From IMG/VR virus record IMGVR_UViG_3300015360_000182, positions 1 to 25,242 of that record: DNA of 25,242 nt. One strand, 5' to 3'. Positions within the stretch are counted from its first letter, which is position 1, and each line of letters starts with the position of its first letter. Source of the stretch: a virus. This document shows positions 1 through 6,057 of this stretch, one piece after another. Position numbers and translations under genes: made by a program. The notes under the pieces were generated by a model. That model ran no database searches. It saw nothing but the letters and a program-made list of their open reading frames with translations, and was not told where the DNA came from.

Positions 1-2058
1 TATGCTACGGTTTCTGGTGGCCAAACCAACACCGCATCAGGCACGAATGCTACGGTTTCTGGTGGACGACTTAATACTGCCTCAACCAGTCATGCTACGG
101 TTTCTGGTGGCATATCTAACACCGCCTCGGGCAGTTATGCTACGGTTTCTGGTGGACGACTTAATACTGCTAGCGGAGCGTATTCCACAATTAGCGGTAG
201 GGGCAATACATCATCTTCTGTTTATTCAACAGTAGGTGGTGGATATAGGAATGTATCTAGTACCGGTGCGGCAGCAACGGTTTCTGGAGGGTGGTTAAAT
301 TCAGCAACAGGGATTCACGCAACGGTTAGTGGAGGATATAGGAATACAGCAACTGGTCTTAGAGCTACTGTTTCTGGTGGACACAGAAACAGCGCTTCGG
401 GATCGCATGCTACTGTTTCTGGTGGAAATGTTAACACCGCCTCAGCCACAGAGGCTACGGTTTCTGGTGGATTCTATAACGCCGCCTCAGCCACGGCCGC
501 TACGGTTTCTGGTGGACGATATAATACCGCCTCAAGCTATGCTACGGTTTCTGGTGGCATATCTAACACCGCCTTAGCCAATTATGCTACGGTTTCTGGT
601 GGACGAAATAACAAAGCAATAACAGGAACATATGTGGTAGTTAGTGGAGGATTTGGCAACACAGCATCTGGAACTCACGCTGTAGTTAGTGGAGGATTAG
701 ACAATACAGCAAGTGGAGCCCAAACTGTAGTTAGTGGAGGGGCTGCGAATTCAGCACTAAATACATATGGAATAATTAGTGGTGGACTATCAAATACATC
801 ATCTGCAACTTACGCGACAGTGAGTGGAGGGCAGTTATGTGTAGCAAGTGCTTCACATGGTTGTGTTTCAGGTGGAAAAAATAATAGGGCTGCTGGAAAT
901 TACAGTGCAGTTTCTGGTGGTGTAAATCATGTAGTGGCAGATAATGTTGCACTAGCCAATAATATTACAGCTAGTACAACAACACTAACTGTATTAAATG
1001 CAACCGCAGCAGATTTTGATAGCACCACATCCAATGCTTTGGAGATTAGATATACTAATGCTAACATACCTATTTTAATAACAAGAACGGTTAGCTCAGC
1101 AGTGCAGGATGGTGCCAATGTCACAATAACTACTACCACTGCTGTAGGACAAAATGCACAAACTTGGCAATATGTTAATGTTGTTAATATTGGAGAAACT
1201 CAGACTGCCAGTGTCAATAGCACTGTTTGCGGCGGAGAAAGCAATATTGTTAGCGGCAGTTATAGCACAATAGTTGGAGGACGAAATAATATAATTTCTG
1301 GCGATCACGCCTTCGTTGGAGGAGGAATTTACAATAAAGCAACTGGACATAGATCTACTCTTAGTGGAGGAAGAGAAAATACAGCAAGCGGTCTTTATGG
1401 AGTAATTTCTGGAGGAGAATTAAACACGGCATCTGGAACAAGAAGCTCTATCGGAGGAGGCTCCTATAATCAAGCAACAAATGATTATACAACGGTAGCT
1501 GGAGGAGCCTTTAATATAGCGTCAGGTCTTCGTTCGGCAGTAAGTGGTGGTTCGGGCAATACTGCCTCTGCATCATATTCATCAGTTTTAGGAGGCATTC
1601 AAGGTAAAGCATTTTTATATGGTTCAAATGCTCATGCGTCAGGATATTTTGCAAATGAGGGAGATTCAGAATATTTACGGTTAATTGCTCGAAATTCTAC
1701 TACTAATAATACTGTAACAACATTGTTTTTAGATGGTTCATCTACTCGTTTAGTTATTCCTGCACAAACCACATGGACATTCAATATTTTAGTGGGGGCG
1801 TATAATACAACAGACAATATTAGTGCTGGGTGGCTTATTAAGGGCGTAATTAATAGAGATAATGCTAATAATACAACTATAGTTGGAACAACAACATATG
1901 AGAACTGGAAGGACGGCTCAATGGCCACTACAGATGCTACTGCTACAGCAGACAATACGAATGAAGCATTGCAAATTGATGTAACAGGAATTGCTGCTAA
2001 AAACATGAGATGGACAGCTACTGTAAATATCAACCAAGTTAGCTATGGAACCCCATAA
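1..2058 (+). CDS. Tail-fibre/adhesin-like beta-roll repeat protein, 5' end outside the window
   Basis: The frame is open from base 1 to the TAA at 2056-2058, giving 685 residues with the start missing. It consists of tandem units of about 15 residues of the type ATVSGGxxNTASGxY, the pattern of YadA-head (Hep/Hag) left-handed beta-rolls found in trimeric autotransporters and in many phage fibres. An insert without the repeat (about bases 930-1200, rich in Thr, Asn and Val) splits the array. The repeats stop near base 1615. A C-terminal domain of about 145 residues follows, with a GDSEYLRLIARN...LFLDG...LVIPAQTTWTF pattern that I know from phage structural proteins ending such repeat arrays. 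The likely role is a receptor-binding or decoration fibre on the virion. The next protein-coding genes include a heptosyltransferase of the family that glycosylates autotransporter adhesins. Function is confident at the level of structural adhesin; attachment point and receptor are unknown. Confidence 0.8.
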   Translation, partial: YATVSGGQTNTASGTNATVSGGRLNTASTSHATVSGGISNTASGSYATVSGGRLNTASGAYSTISGRGNTSSSVYSTVGGGYRNVSSTGAAATVSGGWLNSATGIHATVSGGYRNTATGLRATVSGGHRNSASGSHATVSGGNVNTASATEATVSGGFYNAASATAATVSGGRYNTASSYATVSGGISNTALANYATVSGGRNNKAITGTYVVVSGGFGNTASGTHAVVSGGLDNTASGAQTVVSGGAANSALNTYGIISGGLSNTSSATYATVSGGQLCVASASHGCVSGGKNNRAAGNYSAVSGGVNHVVADNVALANNITASTTTLTVLNATAADFDSTTSNALEIRYTNANIPILITRTVSSAVQDGANVTITTTTAVGQNAQTWQYVNVVNIGETQTASVNSTVCGGESNIVSGSYSTIVGGRNNIISGDHAFVGGGIYNKATGHRSTLSGGRENTASGLYGVISGGELNTASGTRSSIGGGSYNQATNDYTTVAGGAFNIASGLRSAVSGGSGNTASASYSSVLGGIQGKAFLYGSNAHASGYFANEGDSEYLRLIARNSTTNNTVTTLFLDGSSTRLVIPAQTTWTFNILVGAYNTTDNISAGWLIKGVINRDNANNTTIVGTTTYENWKDGSMATTDATATADNTNEALQIDVTGIAAKNMRWTATVNINQVSYGTP
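4..612 (+). repeat. Near-identical DNA repeats inside the fibre gene (unit core GCTACGGTTTCTGGTGG)
   Basis: The 17-base core occurs unchanged about eight times (near 4, 49, 94, 139, 463, 508, 541 and 586) and with one change (GCTACTGTTTCTGGTGG) near 364 and 409. The first four copies are spaced 45 bp, i.e. 15 codons. Downstream repeats (about 640-1600) encode the same amino-acid motif with different codons. The 5' part therefore looks recently amplified or homogenised at DNA level, whereas the 3' part is old and diverged. Confidence 0.85.
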
Positions 2059-2079
2059 GAACGGAGATAATTTATCAAC

Positions 2080-2447
2080 GGCGGCGAGAAAACCCCTACT
2101 TTTCTCTGAACGAGAAAAGTTTGCCCTGTAGGGAGCGAGCGACCAAACAGGGCAAACCTCTTTAGGGTAGTGGGATGAGAGCCGCCATAGTAGAAATTGC
2201 CTACAACCTAACGCTGATCTAATCTGGTTTCCGCTTGCCCAATTAGAAACCCAGGAAAATGGGATAAAATTCAGCTTTTGTTTTAGAAAAATTGTTTAAC
2301 GCAACTATATTAAGACTAAGAACTCTCGGAACGAGGGGGTAGCCGATTGCCCTGATGTAAGACCCATAAAATTTGGGCTATTGGTTGGATCGGAAGCCCC
2401 GACCTCTTTAGGGTCGGGGTAGTTGACTGTGTCAGTAACATTAAATT
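2080..2447 (+). ncRNA. Large structured RNA resembling a TnpB omegaRNA / IS605-type right end, without tnpB
   Basis: This gene-free stretch is much more GC-rich and structured than its surroundings. GGCGGC (2080-2085) pairs with GCCGCC (2181-2186) and encloses CCCCTAC/GTAG-GGG (2093-2099 with 2167-2174), a hairpin 2099-2119 (8-bp stem) and a hairpin 2120-2156 (10-bp stem). A second half (2208-2427) contains TCTAAT/ATTAGA, CTGGTTT/AAACCCAG and a block TAGCCGATTGCCCTGATG (from 2340). It ends in GGAAGCC, an 8-bp hairpin CCCCGACC/GGTCGGGG with a CTTTAG-containing loop, and TAGTTGAC at 2420-2427. GGAAGCC-stem-CTTTAG-stem-GGTAGTTxAC is, from memory, the hallmark 3' end of TnpB guide RNAs; in that family the bases after it (here from 2428, TGTGTCAGTAACATTAAATT) act as guide. 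No TnpB reading frame or remnant is visible. The block recurs at 15313-15384. The assignment is by motif recall; a different structured RNA remains possible. Confidence 0.6.
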
Positions 2448-2462
2448 AAATGAAAGGTAAAA

Positions 2463-2783
2463 ATGAGTATTTTAAATAGAGCAGATGCAGAACCAACGCC
2501 AGCATTTCGTGCAGCGAAACAAATTGTAAATCAGACAAAAAATAATTACAATTCTTTTGTTTCAGCTTTTAATGATGGATCACAGAATTTTTGGCAAAAT
2601 CCACGAGCAACGCCACAAGAAATTGCGGTGGAGCTAGGAACAGATGCTAAAGAAGTTTTTGAGCTACATTACGCAATGGGTCAGTTTATTGCAACAATAA
2701 ATCCAGATGCGATAGCTCCTGGACTTGGTGTAATAGGGCAATTCAATATTAATGAAGATGGAACCGTAACAATAACTTCATAA
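2463..2783 (+). CDS. Small phage protein of unknown function, probably structural
   Basis: This is a 106-residue protein with an AAAGG ribosome site 5 nt before the ATG. It begins NRADAEPTPAFRAAKQIV and continues with a helical stretch, NPRATPQEIAVELGTDAKEVFELH, then ends in a short beta-like segment, NEDGTVTITS. I have an impression of similar proteins near fibre genes in marine phages but cannot name a family. No transmembrane segment or catalytic motif is seen. Its 5' leader is the predicted guide segment of the upstream structured RNA, so the RNA element sits directly against this gene. It is followed after one base by the heptosyltransferase gene, so the two are probably co-transcribed. 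Confidence 0.7.
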   Translation: MSILNRADAEPTPAFRAAKQIVNQTKNNYNSFVSAFNDGSQNFWQNPRATPQEIAVELGTDAKEVFELHYAMGQFIATINPDAIAPGLGVIGQFNINEDGTVTITS

Positions 2784-2784
2784 T

Positions 2785-3714
2785 ATGCATCCAAGAGATT
2801 ATTCAAATATAAAAAGATTAACATACCAAGAACAAAATCCAAATTCTTGGAGTCTTGAAAATTTAGACATTTTATTACACTTAGATAGTTTCTGTCTAGG
2901 TGATACTATTTGTTTTTCATGTTTTCTTGACGATTTTGTTAAAAAATATAAACCAAAAAGTTTAAAAATATCAACTTTTTGGAAAGAAATATTTGATGAA
3001 AAATATCAATTTATTGATGCAACAACAAATGTTCATTTATATGTAGATAAATTAGTAAATATTGGATTTCATAAAGAAGAATTGAATCATGTAAGAAATG
3101 GAATGATTTGGGCAGTTAAAAATATAATGGGATTAAATCAAGATATTCCATTATTAAAACCTCCATTAAAAAAACTTGATTTAATAAATAAAAAGAAAAA
3201 AATTACAATAGCTACTGAATCATTAAAAAAAATAGCTAAATGGGATAGAGCAAATGGATGGGAAGAAGTAATAAAAACATTACTTAATGCAGGATTTGAA
3301 ATTCATAATGTTTCTTATGAAAAGACTACGGAAATAGAAGGAGTGATATATCATGATAACAATAATGATATATCAGAAGCTCTTCATCACATAGCAGAAT
3401 CCGTTCTTTTTATTGGGCTATCTAGCGGTCTTTCTTGGCTTGCTTGGTCTTACGATGTACCTGTGGTGATGATATCTGGATTTACAAAGCATTACAATGA
3501 ATTTCCATGCTATAGAGTAATAAATGAAAGGGCGTGTAATGGTTGTTTTAATATATTAAAAAATATTAGTAATGAGTGTCCTTTGTTTTTAAATACAGAA
3601 CGACAAAATGAATGTCATAATATGATTACTCCAGATATGGTGTTGACTCAAGTTGCAAATGCGTTAAAAGACAATTATCAAGTTTCATTATTGAATTTAA
3701 TTAATCAATCCTAA
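2785..3714 (+). CDS. Autotransporter heptosyltransferase-like glycosyltransferase (TibC/Aah-type)
   Basis: This is a 309-residue protein. The C-terminal half matches my memory of bacterial autotransporter heptosyltransferases, which use ADP-heptose to O-glycosylate repeat adhesins in the cytoplasm. It has WDRANGWEEVI (about 148-158), FIGLSSGLSWLAWS and VVMISGFT..NEF (GT-B nucleotide-sugar domain). Four cysteines, C251, C254, C265 and C277, match the CxxC-C-C iron site of that family. The N-terminal part, LHLDSFCLGDTICFS, has the usual GT9-like D-x-x-GD loop. The start lies one base after the previous stop and lacks an obvious ribosome site, so translational coupling is likely. The adjacent adhesin-type repeat protein is the natural acceptor candidate, which is inference. 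Family assignment is fairly confident; sugar donor and acceptor are not shown. Confidence 0.75.
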   Translation: MHPRDYSNIKRLTYQEQNPNSWSLENLDILLHLDSFCLGDTICFSCFLDDFVKKYKPKSLKISTFWKEIFDEKYQFIDATTNVHLYVDKLVNIGFHKEELNHVRNGMIWAVKNIMGLNQDIPLLKPPLKKLDLINKKKKITIATESLKKIAKWDRANGWEEVIKTLLNAGFEIHNVSYEKTTEIEGVIYHDNNNDISEALHHIAESVLFIGLSSGLSWLAWSYDVPVVMISGFTKHYNEFPCYRVINERACNGCFNILKNISNECPLFLNTERQNECHNMITPDMVLTQVANALKDNYQVSLLNLINQS

Positions 3715-3731
3715 ATATATTAGGAGGAAAT

Positions 3732-4106
3732 ATGAATTATTCTTATGAAGGATCTGGTATTATAGAGATTTCAGGTTGTTCACAAATTTCTATAAAAAAG
3801 AATTTTATTATAGAATTTCCTCTAAGAACAAGAGTTTGGATTAAAGATAAAGCAAAAAAAGGTATTTTGGAATCAGTAGTAATTAAAAGAATAAATGCAA
3901 TTCCTCCAGAAGAAGAATGGGCGACTTTGAACTATCAACCTATAATAAATTATGTTGATAGTTTTAATCGTGTTTGGCTAGAAGATGAATTGATTATAGA
4001 AGCTGAAGCTATAGATTTATCAACTGCATATTTTGAATATATTGACCAACTAACTCGTAGAAAATTCGAAGAAGATGGATGTGTGCCTTTCAGCCCGGAA
4101 GAATAG
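3732..4106 (+). CDS. Hypothetical protein, 124 residues
   Basis: The start is well supported by TAGGAGG 5 nt before the ATG at 3732. The protein looks globular, with alternating beta segments (IIEISGCSQISIKK, RTRVWIKDKAKKGILESVVIKRI) followed by an acidic helical end. I do not recognise a family; the small beta-rich fold with a W-I-K-D-K-A turn is the kind of protein found among phage virion accessory genes. It lies 17 bp after the heptosyltransferase stop, and its 3' end overlaps the convergent glycosyltransferase gene by 17 bp. Confidence 0.65.
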   Translation: MNYSYEGSGIIEISGCSQISIKKNFIIEFPLRTRVWIKDKAKKGILESVVIKRINAIPPEEEWATLNYQPIINYVDSFNRVWLEDELIIEAEAIDLSTAYFEYIDQLTRRKFEEDGCVPFSPEE

Positions 4107-4806
4107 TTGTGAAACTACAATTCCCCCAATCGATATTTTTATTTGAAATATAATCTTTGTTTAAATCATATTCGGCACATATATTTTTACTTATTTCTTT
4201 TGTTAATTGAATATCTTTAAGTTGACAATTTGCTGTTCTAATTGAATTAGAATGAGGGATGCATGATATTAAAGGAGGGACAACAATTAATTGCAAATTG
4301 TTTTGCATTTTAGTGCGATACTGATAACTGACATCGTCATATCCCCATCCTAAATTTATATTTTCATCATATCCATTTACTGAATAAAAATGTTCTTTTC
4401 TAGCAATGATCATACCAGCGCAACCCATATTTCCATTAAAATCTTCGCTTTTAAAAGCTAAAACAATATTAGGATTCTTTGAAAAATTTTCTTCTATAAA
4501 TTCACAAAATTTTTCTGGAATGGTTATATCACAATCTAAATTACAAAGTATATCTCCGGTAGCTTGCTTATGTGCTATATTTTTTGCATGTGCTGCAACC
4601 CAATACTGTGGATCTTCCGTTCTATAAAATTTAAATCTATCAAAATATTCACTAAATTCTTCTTTTACCCAATTTTCTATAGACTCAGAACTTCCATAAT
4701 CCAACAAAATAAATTCAGCATTTGGAGCATTATTTAAATTTTTTTTATAAGTTTCTTTTAAGTGGAAAAGTCTATTCATGCAAGTTGTGCAAAAAGACAC
4801 TTTCAT
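4090..4806 (-). CDS. GT-A fold glycosyltransferase (GT2 / galactosyltransferase-like)
   Basis: This is a 238-residue protein with a GT-A layout. The N-terminal strand VSFCTTCMNRLFHLKETY and EFILLDYGSSE form the nucleotide-binding part. A metal-binding D-x-D (NLDCDI, D91-C-D93) follows YWVAAHAKNIAHKQATGDI. The acceptor part has GCAGMIIARKEHFYSVNGYDE and GWGYDD (153-158), the equivalent of the GWGxED motif of Glyco_transf_7C enzymes, then a histidine (H185). It is the last gene of a three-gene minus-strand operon. Its ATG overlaps the TGA of the oxygenase gene as ATGA, indicating coupled translation. It probably transfers a sugar to a virion protein or host glycan. Donor and acceptor cannot be read from sequence. 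Confidence 0.8.
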   Translation of the reverse strand: MKVSFCTTCMNRLFHLKETYKKNLNNAPNAEFILLDYGSSESIENWVKEEFSEYFDRFKFYRTEDPQYWVAAHAKNIAHKQATGDILCNLDCDITIPEKFCEFIEENFSKNPNIVLAFKSEDFNGNMGCAGMIIARKEHFYSVNGYDENINLGWGYDDVSYQYRTKMQNNLQLIVVPPLISCIPHSNSIRTANCQLKDIQLTKEISKNICAEYDLNKDYISNKNIDWGNCSFTTILPG

Positions 4807-5435
4807 TGCGTGCCCTTAAAAAATGCTACGAGGGAAGCTCGAACATGATCTCCAGCATCAGCATCAACTCTATTAATACTATGCCACAGTCCAGCTTTTG
4901 TTAAAACAAGTCTATTTGGTTTACAAGTAATATAATTTCCACTTCCGTAATAAGATAAAAATGTATCTTCTTCACGATGATCCAAATGAGGAGGAGGAAT
5001 AGTATTGCAAGGTGGAGTTTTAGCCAAAAGAAGCTCTCCTCCCCATGTTGACGCCCATTCTGGATGAATATAGTAAATTCCAGCACCAAGATAACCAGTG
5101 TCATTATGCCAAGATAATTTTGTACCTCTTGGATACAGATAAGATCTCATGCTTATTTTGAGCCATTCTGGGACTACAGAAGGATGTTTTTTTGCAATTT
5201 CAGAAAACATCTTATATATAAAGTCCATATAATTATTGTAAGGTGCATTTGAAGAATCATATTCTATTCCTCCCATGCAATTTCCGTCACTTAATCTCCA
5301 TACTTTTGACCAACTTCCAATATGAGGAATGACAAACTTTTCCTGTTGAACAGCAATCCACACAGCACGGAATTGTTCTTGACTTAAAACTTCATCATAA
5401 ACAACACAATCATCAGTTTCTTGAACTTTTATCAT
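4803..5435 (-). CDS. 2-oxoglutarate/Fe(II)-dependent oxygenase (prolyl-hydroxylase-like)
   Basis: This is a 210-residue protein with the full 2OG-Fe(II) motif set: H110-x-D112 (SWHND), distal H185 (GLWHSINRV) and the 2-oxoglutarate-binding arginine R199 (HVRASLVAFF). LKISMRSYLYPRGTKL and GGELLLA are the flanking strands of the jelly roll. Such enzymes hydroxylate protein side chains, sugars or nucleobases, and T4-like cyanophages carry many of them. Its position between a sulfotransferase-like gene and a glycosyltransferase gene suggests a shared modification pathway, for example making a hydroxyl that is then glycosylated. That is inference. It overlaps the upstream gene by 23 bp and the downstream gene by 4 bp. 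Confidence 0.85.
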   Translation of the reverse strand: MIKVQETDDCVVYDEVLSQEQFRAVWIAVQQEKFVIPHIGSWSKVWRLSDGNCMGGIEYDSSNAPYNNYMDFIYKMFSEIAKKHPSVVPEWLKISMRSYLYPRGTKLSWHNDTGYLGAGIYYIHPEWASTWGGELLLAKTPPCNTIPPPHLDHREEDTFLSYYGSGNYITCKPNRLVLTKAGLWHSINRVDADAGDHVRASLVAFFKGTQ

Positions 5436-5997
5436 TGATTTCCTTTAAATAATAATAATATCTTTCATAAGCGTCTGAACATCGTTCTACAATCTTTTCT
5501 GGACATAAGCATGGTAGCTTTTCGTCAAGAATGAAGGGATTCAAATCTGAACTTAAATCTAGATACTCTTTGATTTTATCATAAGATTCTTTTTTTGCAA
5601 GATCTTCCCAAGAAAAAAAAATCATTTTTGATTTTTTTGCTATTTCACATAATCTTCGTAATCTAAAACAATAATAAGATGCAGATTTTTCAGGATCTAG
5701 CCCCAAAGAAATCAATTTTTCAAGAGAAGATCGTGCAGATCTAATAACAATTATAAACTTACAAGATGAATATATATCTTTATTACAAATTGAAGTATTG
5801 CGTAACAAATGATCTCCATAAATAGCAGAAGAATTCCGACATTTATGATCTACGCTAAATAACCACCGAAGTGACGATTTATTTGTATATTTTATATTAG
5901 ATTCATAAAATTGACATTGAGGATGAGTGTTTAATGAATAAATTAAGTTTTCAGAACCCGATGCGAGATGACTAACTACGAGACAGATCTTTTTCAA
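5413..5997 (-). CDS. Sulfotransferase-like P-loop protein
   Basis: The frame is open further upstream, but the start is best placed at the TTG at 5995-5997. It is preceded by AAAGGGG about 7 nt upstream and followed by KKICLVVSHLASGSENLIYSL, a typical sulfotransferase N-terminus (strand, loop with S-G-S, helix, then THPQCQFYE). FIIVIRSARSSLEKLISLG in mid-protein resembles the PAPS 3'-phosphate-binding strand-loop (R-D-x-x-S-x). MIFFSWEDL corresponds to the later strand that often reads xxYExL. The classical GTTW/GSTW lysine-type loop is not exact, so activity is uncertain. It is first gene of the minus-strand modification operon and diverges from the portal gene across about 60 bp. Confidence 0.55.
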   Translation of the reverse strand: MKKICLVVSHLASGSENLIYSLNTHPQCQFYESNIKYTNKSSLRWLFSVDHKCRNSSAIYGDHLLRNTSICNKDIYSSCKFIIVIRSARSSLEKLISLGLDPEKSASYYCFRLRRLCEIAKKSKMIFFSWEDLAKKESYDKIKEYLDLSSDLNPFILDEKLPCLCPEKIVERCSDAYERYYYYLKEINDKSSRN

Positions 5998-6032
5998 AAT
6001 TTTCCCCTTTGTAACTACAATAATAGAGCGGA

Positions 6033-6052
6033 AAATATATAATTTTTGGAGA
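6033..6052 (+). promoter_or_regulatory. Late-promoter-like TATATAAT and ribosome site before the portal gene
   Basis: AAATATATAATTTTTGGAG lies in the short gap between the divergent sulfotransferase and portal genes. TATATAAT resembles the T4 late-promoter -10 box (TATAAATA). GGAG at 6048-6051 sits 6 nt before the ATG at 6058 and decides the portal start over an in-frame TTG at 6046. Confidence 0.5.
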
Positions 6053-6057
6053 TAGTA

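Noticed and set aside
2-577. Open frames encoding repeated MLRFLV segments overlapping the fibre repeats
   Set aside because: They are out-of-frame readings of the fibre repeats (frame 1 is continuously open and has the YadA-like motif); the apparent repeats follow from the DNA repetition.
4-612. CRISPR array
   Set aside because: The regular 17-base cores are coding repeats without unrelated spacers; the segments between them encode the same protein motif.
2080-2460. Group I intron, IStron or tRNA-like cluster
   Set aside because: The multi-stem region lacks recognisable P/Q/R/S group I core sequences, a tRNA T-loop or anticodon arm, and it follows a complete stop codon, so nothing needs splicing.
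1-3714. Diversity-generating retroelement acting on the fibre gene
   Set aside because: No reverse transcriptase and no template/variable repeat pair with adenine-specific differences is visible.
6046-6057. TTG start for the portal gene
   Set aside because: The ATG at 6058 has GGAG 6 nt upstream; the TTG overlaps that ribosome site.
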